Notes under the pieces: generated by a model | What the model was told of the DNA's origin: nothing | What the model saw: only the letters and a program-made list of their open reading frames with translations | Database searches by the model: none | Shown here: one piece after another, positions 55,252-63,779 of the stretch | Numbering within the stretch: position 1 is the first letter of the stretch | Layout: every line of letters begins with the position of its first letter | Made by a program: the position numbers and the translations under genes | NCBI GenBank assembly: GCA_000761475.1 | Contig: JQNW01000001.1 | Span: 806,001 to 870,000, forward strand | DNA length: 64,000 nucleotides | Source of the DNA: Chromohalobacter israelensis | GTDB lineage: Bacteria > Pseudomonadota > Gammaproteobacteria > Pseudomonadales > Halomonadaceae | Direction of reading: 5' to 3'

Positions 55252-57275
55252 GACAGCACCTCCTCCGTGGCCTGCGAGGCCGCAGCGTCATGCGACGCGG
55301 GTGTCGCCGGTGGCGTGTTATCCAGCGCGGCGGCAACCATCTCGGCGATGTCCTTGACGGCGGTCGCCTCGTTACCCGCCGGTGGGACGACGCCTTCGAG
55401 CATGGCCGTGCATTGCGGACATCCCACGACGACCTGCTCGGCCTGGGTCTCGCGCACGTCGCCCATGCGCATGTCGGGGATACGCTGCTTGCCGGGAACG
55501 TCGGTGATCGGCGCGCCACCGCCGCCGCCGCAGCAACGCGAGCGGTATCCCGAACGCTGCATCTCGACCAGCTCCACGCCCAGGGCGCGCAGCACCGCGC
55601 GCGGTGCTTCGTATTCACCATTGTAGCGGCCCAGATAGCAGGGGTCGTGGTAGGTCACGCGCTGCGCCTGTCCCGGCGCCAACGGCAACCGCCCGCTTTC
55701 GATCAACTGATTGATGAAAGTGCTGTGATGCCATACCGGGTAGTCGGCGTCTTGCCCTTGCGGATAGAGGGCGCCGTATTCGTTCTTGAGCACGTGAAAG
55801 CTGTGCGGATCGCAGGTCACGATACTCTCGAAGCGATATCGCGACAGCGTGGCGATATTGCGCCGCGCCAGCGACTGGAAGGTGGCCTCGTCTCCCAGAC
55901 GGCGTGCCACGTCCCCGCTGTCGCGCTCTTCATTGCCGAGCACCGCGAAATCGACGTCGGCAGCACGCAGCACCTTGATCAAGGCACGCAGCGTGCGCTG
56001 ATTGCGCATGTCGAAGACGCCATCGCCCAGCCACAGCAGCACCTCGGCGCGCTCCACGTCGGCCATCAACGGCAGGTCGAGATCCGCCGCCCAGTTGAGT
56101 CGTCCCCCGGGATCGAAACCGCCCGGGTTGTCGGTGGCGATCAGGTTGTCGATGACCTCGGCGCCCTTGCCGGGCGTCGCGCCTTCTTCCAGGGTCAGGT
56201 GGCGGCGCATGTCGACGATGGCATCGACATGCTCGATCATCATCGGGCACTCCTCGACGCAGGCGCGACAGGTGGTGCACGACCACAGCGTTTCGGCGTC
56301 GACCAGCGCCGTGCCCTCGCGGGCGACGATCGGCCCATGGGGCGTGCCATGATGCTCGCCGACCGGCTTGTCCCCGCGCTCCGGTGACGGGTAGGGAGAA
56401 CCGGCATAATGGGCGTCACTGCCGCCGGCCATGCCCACCACCATGTCCTGGATCAGTTTCTTGGGATTGAGCGGCTGCCCCGCCGCGAAGGCCGGACAGA
56501 CCGCTTCGCAACGGCCGCACTGCACGCAGGCGTCGAAGCCCAGCAACTGGTTCCAGGTGAAATCGGCGGGTGTCTCGACACCGAGCGGGGCCTGATCATC
56601 CTCGAGATCGAGGGCCTTGAGGCCGGTCGAGCGGCCTTCGCCACCCCGCTTGTCCGAAAAGCGCTCGGGACGACGATGGAAGGCCAGGTGCAGGGCGCCG
56701 GCAAAGGCGTGCTTCATCGGCCCGCCCCATGTCATGCCGAACACCAGCTCGGCCAGGCCCCAGGCCACCACGGCAGCCAGCACCAGCGCGACCAGCCAGC
56801 CACCGGCGTCGGCGGGCAGCACACCCACCGCCGGCAGGGTAACCACGAAGATGCCCAGCGAGAACGCCATCAGACTCTTGGGCAAACGCATCCAGGGCCC
56901 CTTCGACAGGCGCGCCGGAGGATTCCGCCGACGCTGGGCGACGAACAGGCTGCCTGCGAACATCGTCGCGCTCGCCGCCAGCAGCAACCAGCCCAGGACG
57001 CCCTCGGCAAGGCCCAGACCATGGACGACGATCGCCAGCCCCATGGCGGCGACGAAGCCGCCGGCGGTGGCGACGTGAGTGTTGGACATCACCTTGTCGC
57101 GCGCCACCACGTGGTGCAGGTCGACCAGATACCGACGCGGTACCGCCGCCAGACCGCGGAGCACGGGCACCGGCGATGGCCGCCCCTGACGCCACAGGCG
57201 AATGCGCCGCACGGCGCCGATCGCCGCCAGCGCCAGGGCGGAAAAGATCAGGATCGGCAGGAGGATATCGAGCAT
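55248..57275 (-). CDS. dgcB: dimethylglycine demethylation protein DgcB (Fe-S oxidoreductase)
   Basis: A 675-residue membrane-linked iron-sulfur protein. About five hydrophobic segments occupy residues 1-180. Two 4Fe-4S motifs follow: C250, C253, C256, C260 and C333, C336, C339, C343. The C-terminal part holds CCG domains (HDPCYLGRYNGEY, then SRCCGGGGG), like heterodisulfide reductase or glycolate oxidase subunits. It probably relays electrons between DgcA, ETF and the quinone pool. The ATG at 57275 has GAGGTGAG upstream. It is 180 bp downstream of dgcA in the same operon. Confidence 0.91.
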   Translation of the reverse strand: MLDILLPILIFSALALAAIGAVRRIRLWRQGRPSPVPVLRGLAAVPRRYLVDLHHVVARDKVMSNTHVATAGGFVAAMGLAIVVHGLGLAEGVLGWLLLAASATMFAGSLFVAQRRRNPPARLSKGPWMRLPKSLMAFSLGIFVVTLPAVGVLPADAGGWLVALVLAAVVAWGLAELVFGMTWGGPMKHAFAGALHLAFHRRPERFSDKRGGEGRSTGLKALDLEDDQAPLGVETPADFTWNQLLGFDACVQCGRCEAVCPAFAAGQPLNPKKLIQDMVVGMAGGSDAHYAGSPYPSPERGDKPVGEHHGTPHGPIVAREGTALVDAETLWSCTTCRACVEECPMMIEHVDAIVDMRRHLTLEEGATPGKGAEVIDNLIATDNPGGFDPGGRLNWAADLDLPLMADVERAEVLLWLGDGVFDMRNQRTLRALIKVLRAADVDFAVLGNEERDSGDVARRLGDEATFQSLARRNIATLSRYRFESIVTCDPHSFHVLKNEYGALYPQGQDADYPVWHHSTFINQLIESGRLPLAPGQAQRVTYHDPCYLGRYNGEYEAPRAVLRALGVELVEMQRSGYRSRCCGGGGGAPITDVPGKQRIPDMRMGDVRETQAEQVVVGCPQCTAMLEGVVPPAGNEATAVKDIAEMVAAALDNTPPATPASHDAAASQATEEVLS

Positions 57276-57455
57276 GTCGGCTCACCTCACGAACATGGAA
57301 TTGTTATCGGTGCGGCTCGTGCTTCCTGGGTGGGAAAGCGTCATGAGCGACGACCAGGCTAGGCGAAGGTCGACGAGTCAGCGCAGTGGACTGGGTGTTC
57401 CATGAGCATGACGAGTCGATCTTCAACAACGCCTGGCCGAGCGCAATAGCTTTCC

Positions 57456-59540
57456 TCAGAAGTCCTTGCAGATCCGCAGGGCATCATAGATCGCCGCATG
57501 CGTATTGCGCGGCGCCGTGCAATCGCCCAGTCGGAACAGCACGAAGCCGGCATCGACATCGTCGTCCAGCGTCGCCAGCGCGGGCTGGGGCTGGATGGCA
57601 TAGAGCGCTTCGATGTCGACCTGCCCCTTGTTGCGCGACTGATCCTTGAGGGCGTAATAGAGCGCCTCGTCGGGTCGCACGCCATTTTCGACCACCACCT
57701 GGTCGACCACCCGCTCTTCCTGGGCGCCGGTGTACTCGTTCTCGAGTACCGCGACCAGGGCATCGCCCTCGCGATAGACCCTGTGCAGCGCCAGGTCGGA
57801 GGTCATGATCACCTCCTTCTCGTAGAGGCTGCGGTAATAGGTCGGGAAGGTGGTGCCACCGACCGCCGCGCCCGGCTTGATGTCGTCGGTGACGATCTCG
57901 ACCGTCGCCCCCTTGTCGGCCAGGTAATCCGCCGCCGAGACGCCGGCGAACTCGCAGATGGAATCGAAGATCAGCACGTTCTTGCCGGGCTCGACGGCGC
58001 CGCTGAGAATGTCCCAGGTGCTGACGACCAGGCTCCGTTCGCGATCCTCGTCATAGCCCCATTCGGGCACTTGCGACAGGAAGGGCTGGCCGCCGGTGGC
58101 GAGCACCACGATGTCCGGCCGCAAGTCGGCGATGGTCGCCTCGTCGGCACGGGTGCCCAGGCGCAGGTCGACCTTGAGTCGTGCCAGCTCGAGCTGGTAC
58201 CAGCGGGTGATGCCGGCGATCTGGTCGCGTTGAGGGGCCTTGGCGGCGAGCGTGATCTGGCCACCGATCTGGTCCGCGGCCTCGAACAGCGTGACCTCGT
58301 GGCCGCGCTCGGCCGCGACGCGCGCCGCCTCCATGCCACCCGGACCGCCGCCGACCACCACCACCTTGCGCTTCGGCCCGTCGCTGGGGGCGATCTCGTG
58401 GGGCAGGCCCAGGTACTCGCGCGAGGTGGCGGCATTCTGGATGCACAGCACGTCGAGCCCCTGGTATTGACGATCGATGCAGTAGTTGGCGCCCACGCAC
58501 TGCCGGATCCGGTCGGTCTGATCCATCTGGATCTTGGCGATCAGATGCGGATCGGCGATGTGCGCGCGGGTCATGCCCACCAGGTCGACGTAGCCACCCT
58601 CGAGAATACGACTGGCCTGGTTGGGGTCCTTGATGTTCTGGGCATGGATCACCGGCACGCTGACCACGTCCTTGACGCCCGCCGCCAGGTGCAGGAACGG
58701 CTCCGGCGGGTAGGACATGTTGGGAATCACGTTGGCCAGGGTATTGTGCGTGTCGCATCCCGAGCCGACCACGCCGAAGAAATCGACCATGCCGGTGGCA
58801 TCGTAGTAGGCGGCGATCCGCTTCATGTCGTCGTGGGTCAGGCCGTCAGGATGGAACTCGTCGCCGCAGATGCGCAGGCCGACCACGAAGTCGTCGCCGA
58901 CTTCGGCGCGTACCGCCTTGAGGACTTCCAGGCCGAAGCGCATGCGATTCTCGAAGCTGCCGCCCCACTGGTCCTCGCGCTTGTTGACGCGCGGGCTCCA
59001 GAACTGGTCGATCAGGTGCTGGTGCACGGCCGACAGCTCGATACCATCGAGGCCGCCCTCCTTGACGCGACGCGCGCCCTGGGCGAAATCGTCGATGACG
59101 CGCCAGATCTCCTCTTCCTCGATGGTCTTGCAGGTCGAGCGGTGCACCGGCTCGCGAATGCCCGACGGCGACAGCAGCGTCGGCCAGTCGAAACCGTCCC
59201 AGCGCGAACGGCGGCCCATGTGGGTGATCTGGATCATGATCTTGCCGCCATGCTTGTGCACGGCGTCCGCCAGATTCTGGAAGTGCGGAATGATCCGGTC
59301 GGTGGAGATGTTGACCGAACTCCACCAGGCCTGGGGGCTGTCGATCGATACCGGCGAGGAGCCACCGCAGATGCACAATCCGCAGCCGCCCTTGGCCTTC
59401 TCCTCGTAGTACTTGACGTAACGTTCGGTGGTCATGCCGCCATCGGTCGCGTGGACCTCGGCATGGGCGGTGCTGACCACGCGGTTGCGTATGGTGAGAT
59501 TGCCGATCTCGATCGGCTTGAACAACGCATCGAATGCCAT
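57456..59540 (-). CDS. dgcA: dimethylglycine demethylation protein DgcA
   Basis: A 694-residue flavoprotein of the trimethylamine dehydrogenase / 2,4-dienoyl-CoA reductase family. The N-terminal TIM barrel (about 1-345; FKPIEIGNLTIRNRVV, then IMIQITHMGRRS) binds FMN, and a second dinucleotide domain starts at KVVVVGGGPGGMEAARVAAE (392). The Fe-S motif is C348, A351, C354, C366: the second cysteine of the usual CxxCxxC...C set is Ala. It demethylates dimethylglycine to sarcosine. The ATG at 59540 has GAGG upstream; the longer frame overlaps the DUF5943 gene. Confidence 0.92.
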   Translation of the reverse strand: MAFDALFKPIEIGNLTIRNRVVSTAHAEVHATDGGMTTERYVKYYEEKAKGGCGLCICGGSSPVSIDSPQAWWSSVNISTDRIIPHFQNLADAVHKHGGKIMIQITHMGRRSRWDGFDWPTLLSPSGIREPVHRSTCKTIEEEEIWRVIDDFAQGARRVKEGGLDGIELSAVHQHLIDQFWSPRVNKREDQWGGSFENRMRFGLEVLKAVRAEVGDDFVVGLRICGDEFHPDGLTHDDMKRIAAYYDATGMVDFFGVVGSGCDTHNTLANVIPNMSYPPEPFLHLAAGVKDVVSVPVIHAQNIKDPNQASRILEGGYVDLVGMTRAHIADPHLIAKIQMDQTDRIRQCVGANYCIDRQYQGLDVLCIQNAATSREYLGLPHEIAPSDGPKRKVVVVGGGPGGMEAARVAAERGHEVTLFEAADQIGGQITLAAKAPQRDQIAGITRWYQLELARLKVDLRLGTRADEATIADLRPDIVVLATGGQPFLSQVPEWGYDEDRERSLVVSTWDILSGAVEPGKNVLIFDSICEFAGVSAADYLADKGATVEIVTDDIKPGAAVGGTTFPTYYRSLYEKEVIMTSDLALHRVYREGDALVAVLENEYTGAQEERVVDQVVVENGVRPDEALYYALKDQSRNKGQVDIEALYAIQPQPALATLDDDVDAGFVLFRLGDCTAPRNTHAAIYDALRICKDF

Positions 59541-59550
59541 CTCGGAAACC

Positions 59551-60087
59551 TCAACCTGCCAGGGTATGACGGGGAACGACCGTGAAGCGGCCGACGTCGC
59601 AGCCTTCCTCGGCGGCGCTCTGGGTCTGCTCGGCGACGGTGCGCAGATCGCTGCCTCGGGCCTCGAGAATCTGGTCCATGGCGCCGGCGAACCAGCCGGT
59701 GAACATGTACTCGATCTTGCGCCCGACCTTGCCGAGCTGATAGACGAAGGCGCTGTGCTCGAGACGTACCTGGGCGGTGCCGGCATCGAGGTCGATGTCC
59801 TCGGTGATGAACAACCCCCAGCCACGCTGTGAGAGACGCGTCATGTAGTGCTCGAACACCGCCTCGCCCTCCAGGCCGTGCAGCTCGGCCTCCTTCTCGC
59901 ACCAGTGCCAGGCGCTCTTGTAGCCGGCGTGGTAGAGGATGTCCGCGTAGGTCTCCACGCCCAGCGCCTCTTCCACCGCGACGTGGTTGTTGATGAAGAA
60001 GTGGCGGGGCACGTAGAGCATCGGCAGGGCGTCGGTGGTCCACACGCCGGTTTCTCTATCCACCTCGATGGGCAGTTCGGGGGCCAT
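59551..60087 (-). CDS. DUF5943 / V4R-like protein of the dgc operon
   Basis: A 178-residue soluble protein. The fold resembles 4-vinyl-reductase (V4R) small-molecule domains: ALGVETYADILYHAGYKSAW, then HGLEGEAVFEHYMTRLSQRG with WGLF and FTGWFAGAMDQILEARG. It lies 10 bp upstream of dgcA on the same strand, and in Pseudomonas a gene of this family holds the same place, so a role in dimethylglycine oxidation is likely but unproven. ATG 60087 has little ribosome-site support; a GTG at 60096 (AGGA upstream) is a fair alternative. Confidence 0.75.
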   Translation of the reverse strand: MAPELPIEVDRETGVWTTDALPMLYVPRHFFINNHVAVEEALGVETYADILYHAGYKSAWHWCEKEAELHGLEGEAVFEHYMTRLSQRGWGLFITEDIDLDAGTAQVRLEHSAFVYQLGKVGRKIEYMFTGWFAGAMDQILEARGSDLRTVAEQTQSAAEEGCDVGRFTVVPRHTLAG

Positions 60088-60195
60088 CTTGGTCACGGTC
60101 GTAATCCTCGAGATCGTTGTCTTGGCGCTTTTTCTGGCTGGGGCTTGACGGCGGCAGGCCTGGAGGAAGCGCTGTGGATACATCCCTGTACGCTA

Positions 60196-60217
60196 CCGAT
60201 TCCCTCCCTGGAATCGG
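60196..60217 (-). repeat. 8-bp-arm hairpin between dipeptidase and DUF5943 genes
   Basis: CCGATTCC and GGAATCGG are perfect arms around a 6-base loop, 51 bp past the dipeptidase stop within the operon. It has no U-run, so it may be a processing or stabilising hairpin. Confidence 0.45.
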
Positions 60218-60268
60218 ACCTCCTCTTCGGCCTACCCCCGGCGCCCCTTATATGCAGAAGTATTGCCC

Positions 60269-61246
60269 TCAGGCGCCCCATACCTCTTTCAAAACACGCA
60301 TCCAGTTCTCACCCATGATCTTGCGCACTTGTCGCTCGCTCATGCCGCGTCGCAAGAGCGCCTCGGTAAGGTTGGGAAACTCGCCGATGGTACGAATGCC
60401 CTCGGGATTGATGATGGTGCCGAAGTTGGTCAGGCGCCGGGCGTAGCCCTTGTCGTGGGTGAGCCATTCGAAAAAGGCCTGGTCCTGGCCCTGGGTGAAG
60501 TCGGTGCCGATGCCGATGGCATCCTCGCCGACGATGTTCATCACGTATTCGATGGCCTCGACATAATCGTCGACGGTGGCGTCGACCCCGGCGCGCAGGA
60601 AGGGGGTGAACATGGTCACGCCGACGAAACCGCCATGGTCGGCGATGAACCTGAGTTCCTCGTCGGACTTGTTGCGCGGATGTTCCTTGAGGCCGGAAGG
60701 CAGGCAATGGGAATAGCAGACCGGTTTCTCTGAGGCCTCGATGACCTCTCGGGAAGTGGTTTCACCGACATGGGACAGATCGCACATCATGCCCACGCGG
60801 TTCATCTCGGCGACGATCTCGCGGCCGAAACCGGACAACCCGCCGTCGCGTTCGTAGCAGCCGGTGCCCACCAGGTTCTGGGTGTTGTAGCACATCTGCA
60901 CAATGCCCACGCCGAGCTTCTTGAAGACCTCGACGTAGCCGATCTGATCCTCGAAGGCATGGGCGTTCTGAAAACCGTAGATGATGCCGGTCTTGCCTTC
61001 TTCCTTGGCGCGGATGATGTCGGCGGTGGTATGCACGGGTCGCACCAGATCATCGCACGCCGCGAGGAGCGCATTGGTCTCGACGATGTTGTCGACGGTG
61101 GCCTGGAACCCCTCCCACACCGAGACGGTGCAATTGGCGGCAGTCAGTCCGCCCCGGCGCATGTCCTCGAGGAGATCGCGGCCCCATTTGGCGATGATCA
61201 GGCCATCGATGACGATGGCGTCGTCGTGCAGTGATTGCGCGGTCAT
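60269..61246 (-). CDS. membrane (renal) dipeptidase family protein of the dgc operon
   Basis: A 325-residue zinc amidohydrolase-fold protein of the M19 dipeptidase family. Recognisable boxes are GKTGIIYGFQNAHAFEDQIG, VQMCYNTQNLVGTGCYERDG, MMCDLSHVGETTSREVIEAS and GIGTDFTQGQDQ. It has no signal peptide, so it is probably cytoplasmic. Homologues sit beside dgcAB in Pseudomonas; the substrate may be a betaine-related amide or dipeptide, but this is inference. It is the first gene of the dgc operon. The ATG at 61246 has CGGAG upstream. Confidence 0.85.
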   Translation of the reverse strand: MTAQSLHDDAIVIDGLIIAKWGRDLLEDMRRGGLTAANCTVSVWEGFQATVDNIVETNALLAACDDLVRPVHTTADIIRAKEEGKTGIIYGFQNAHAFEDQIGYVEVFKKLGVGIVQMCYNTQNLVGTGCYERDGGLSGFGREIVAEMNRVGMMCDLSHVGETTSREVIEASEKPVCYSHCLPSGLKEHPRNKSDEELRFIADHGGFVGVTMFTPFLRAGVDATVDDYVEAIEYVMNIVGEDAIGIGTDFTQGQDQAFFEWLTHDKGYARRLTNFGTIINPEGIRTIGEFPNLTEALLRRGMSERQVRKIMGENWMRVLKEVWGA

Positions 61247-61366
61247 GTGCGTCGCTCCGGGGATGGCTTCATGCGGCCAGCATAGCCCCGGCCCCGGGGC
61301 CGCCGACGCTTGGAAGCGACGAGGAAAATTCCAAATGCGTCACGCGCCGGCATCGTGCATGACGCA

Positions 61367-61396
61367 CTGGGGCCGTCCGATGCATCGGACGGCCCC
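61367..61396 (-). terminator. 30-bp perfect palindrome after gbdR
   Basis: Arms TGGGGCCGTCCGAT and ATCGGACGGCCCCA meet at a central GC, giving an uninterrupted 30-bp palindrome 48 bp past the gbdR stop. With no U-run, it is a terminator or stabiliser by position; an operator for the downstream dipeptidase-dgc operon (start 61246) is the alternative. Confidence 0.5.
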
Positions 61397-61444
61397 AGAA
61401 CGCGGCATGCCGGGCATGCCGCCAAGCGGCGGGAGTGCGAGACT

Positions 61445-62572
61445 CTACACGAGGCGTACGCTGGCGTAGGTGGGTTCGCCTTGCGCCTGGGCCAGCGCCT
61501 GCATGGCACTGGAGGCACGCGGCGCGACATAGGGGTCGTGCCCGTCCGACGGCGTAGCGGGCGCCAGCGTCACGCTGGCACTGTTGAGGCGCGTCACGCG
61601 TTCGTCGCGGGGCGGTGTCCCGAAATATTCGCGGTAGCACTTGGAGAAATGCGGCGTGGACACGAACCCGCACACCGATGCGATTTCGATGATCGACATC
61701 GAGGTTTGCCTGAGCAGCTGCCGGGCCCGGGTCAATCGCAACTTGAGGTAGTAACGCGACGGCGAGCAGCTCAGGTATTTCTGAAACAGGCGCTCCAGTT
61801 GACGCCGGGAGACGTCCACATAGCGCGCCAGCTCGTCGAGAGCGATGGGCTCTTCCAGGTTGGCTTCCATCAGCGCGACGATCTCGAGCAGCTTGGGTTG
61901 ACTGGTGCCCAGCACATGACGCAGCGGGACGCGCTGCTGGTCCTGCTCGCCGCGCACACGATCGCAGATGAACATGTCGGAGATCGCCGCCGACAATTCG
62001 CGACCATGATCGCGAGCAATCAGCGTCAGCATCATGTCCAGCGGTGCGGTCCCGCCCGAGGCCGTGGCCCGGTCGCGGTCGATGGAAAACAACCGCGTGG
62101 TCAGCGTGGCGTGCGGGTAAGCCTCCTGGGCGGCGGCCTGGAACTCCCAGTGAATGCTGCACTCGTAGCCATCCAGCAGACCTGCCTGGGCGAGCGCCCA
62201 ACTCCCCGTGCAGATCGCCCCCACGCGGCGTGACTGGCGAGCCTGGGACTGCAGCCACAGCACATGCTCACGCGTGACATGGCGCTGAATGCCGACGCCG
62301 CCACAGACGAACACCATGTCGAGTTCCAGGGGATCATGCATGCTGTTGTCGGGGGTGATGAGCAAGCCGTCGCTGGCACGTACTGCCTCGCCGTCCGCGC
62401 TCAAGGTGGTCCATTGGTAGAGTTCGCGCCCGGCGAGCTGGTTGGCCATGCGCAGCGGCTCCACCGCCGAGGCCAGCGAAATCAACGTGAAATTGTCCAT
62501 CAACAGAAAACCCAGACGCAGGGGCGCCTTGGGGGTGGCAGGCGTCGCGAGGCGATCACTCGTCAGGGTCAT
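61445..62572 (-). CDS. gbdR: GbdR-like AraC/GlxA family regulator of glycine betaine catabolism
   Basis: A 375-residue regulator. The N-terminal DJ-1/PfpI-like sensing domain (about 18-200; LRLGFLLMDNFTLISLASAV, then AICTGSWALAQAGLLDG) is joined to a C-terminal AraC helix-turn-helix (about 225-325; YVDVSRRQLERLFQKYLSCS, then IIEIASVCGFVSTPHFSKCY). GbdR of Pseudomonas senses glycine betaine or dimethylglycine and activates gbcA, gbcB, dgc and sox genes, all present here. The ATG at 62572 has AGGAG upstream. Confidence 0.9.
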   Translation of the reverse strand: MTLTSDRLATPATPKAPLRLGFLLMDNFTLISLASAVEPLRMANQLAGRELYQWTTLSADGEAVRASDGLLITPDNSMHDPLELDMVFVCGGVGIQRHVTREHVLWLQSQARQSRRVGAICTGSWALAQAGLLDGYECSIHWEFQAAAQEAYPHATLTTRLFSIDRDRATASGGTAPLDMMLTLIARDHGRELSAAISDMFICDRVRGEQDQQRVPLRHVLGTSQPKLLEIVALMEANLEEPIALDELARYVDVSRRQLERLFQKYLSCSPSRYYLKLRLTRARQLLRQTSMSIIEIASVCGFVSTPHFSKCYREYFGTPPRDERVTRLNSASVTLAPATPSDGHDPYVAPRASSAMQALAQAQGEPTYASVRLV

Positions 62573-62746
62573 CAGCGGTTCTCCTTCGTGTCACGTTCGG
62601 AGCCACTGGTAATGCTTCACCAGGGATGTGTTGTCATTGTGGGTATGGGGCCAACGCCTTGAGTGTGACCGCGTGGCGCCCTGACAACGTATCTAAAAGC
62701 GTCGCCTTACGCTATCAAAAACGACATCCCCGTACGCGCCGACGAA

Positions 62747-62784
62747 ATCGCCCCGCATCGAGCGAACCACTCGAGCGGGGCGAT
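62747..62784 (-). terminator. terminator-like hairpin after fghA
   Basis: ATCGCCCCGC and GCGGGGCGAT arms, extended by TCGA with one bulge, lie 23 bp past the fghA stop, followed on the minus strand by a short U-run. Confidence 0.6.
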
Positions 62785-62806
62785 ATCCTGAGCGGGCTTT
62801 CAGCGC

Positions 62807-63664
62807 TCAGCGCTTGCGGTGCAGATACTCGGCGTGATAGCGCAAATGCTCTTCGATGAAGGTCGCGATGAAGAAATAGCTATGATCGTAGCCCGGCTGA
62901 CGCCGCAGCGTCAGCGGATGATCGTGTTTCTCGCAGGTGGCTTCGATGCGCTCGGGCATGAGTTGCTCCTCGAGAAAGTTGTCCGCTTCGCCCTGATCGA
63001 TGAACAGCGGCTGACGCGAGGCCCCCTTGGCGATCAGTTCGCAAGCGTCGTATTGCGTCCACTTGCCATGATCCTCGCCGAGATAGGCCGTGAAGGCCTT
63101 CTGCCCCCAGGGCGAGACGATCGGGTTGACCACCGGCGCGAACGCCGACACCGAGGTGTAGCGACCGGGCTGGCGCAAGGCCAGCACCAGCGCGCCATGA
63201 CCGCCCATGGAGTGGCCGCTGATCGCTTCACGCCCATTGAGCGGAAAATGCTGGCGCACCACGGACGGCAATTCCTCGGTGACGTAGTCGTACATGCGGT
63301 AATGCTTGGACCACGGCGCCTGGGTGGCATTGACGTAGAAGCCCGCGCCGGAGCCAAAGTCATAGCTGTCATGCTCGCCGGGAAGCTCGGTACCGCGCGG
63401 ACTGGTATCCGGGCAGACGATGGCCATGCCCAGCTCGGCGGCCACGCGCTGCGCCCCCGCCTTCTGCATGAAATTTTCGTCGTTGCAGGTCAACCCCGAC
63501 AACCACCACAACAGCGGCACCTTGTCGGTCTCCGCCTGGGGCGGCAGGTAGATGGAGAAGATCATCTCGCAGTCGAGTGCACGCGAGTGATGCTTGTAGC
63601 GCTTCAGCCAACCGCCGAACGACTTGGTGGCGGAGACCAGCTCCAGCGATTCGGACATGGTCAT
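62807..63664 (-). CDS. fghA: S-formylglutathione hydrolase
   Basis: A 285-residue alpha/beta hydrolase. The nucleophile is S152 in SGHSMGGHGALV, with the Asp in FIDQGEADNF and the His in GYDHSYFF completing the triad. LSGLTCNDENF is the family oxyanion-region box. It hydrolyses S-formylglutathione to formate and glutathione, the second step of glutathione-dependent formaldehyde oxidation. The ATG at 63664 has AGGGAG upstream. It is 115 bp downstream of the class III alcohol dehydrogenase on the same strand, so the two form an operon. Confidence 0.94.
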   Translation of the reverse strand: MTMSESLELVSATKSFGGWLKRYKHHSRALDCEMIFSIYLPPQAETDKVPLLWWLSGLTCNDENFMQKAGAQRVAAELGMAIVCPDTSPRGTELPGEHDSYDFGSGAGFYVNATQAPWSKHYRMYDYVTEELPSVVRQHFPLNGREAISGHSMGGHGALVLALRQPGRYTSVSAFAPVVNPIVSPWGQKAFTAYLGEDHGKWTQYDACELIAKGASRQPLFIDQGEADNFLEEQLMPERIEATCEKHDHPLTLRRQPGYDHSYFFIATFIEEHLRYHAEYLHRKR

Positions 63665-63779
63665 GATGCTCTCCCTGAGAAACCGGCGGCATCATGCCGC
63701 CGGCGGATGGAACGACGTCGCGAGGCGTCCGGACGCGATGAATCACCACGAGCCTTCGCGCGGTACCGGGCGCGACGGA

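Noticed and set aside
57498-59585. 695-codon plus-strand open frame opposite dgcA
   Set aside because: It mirrors the codon pattern of the high-GC dgcA gene, encodes no recognisable domain and lies wholly antisense to a well-supported protein.
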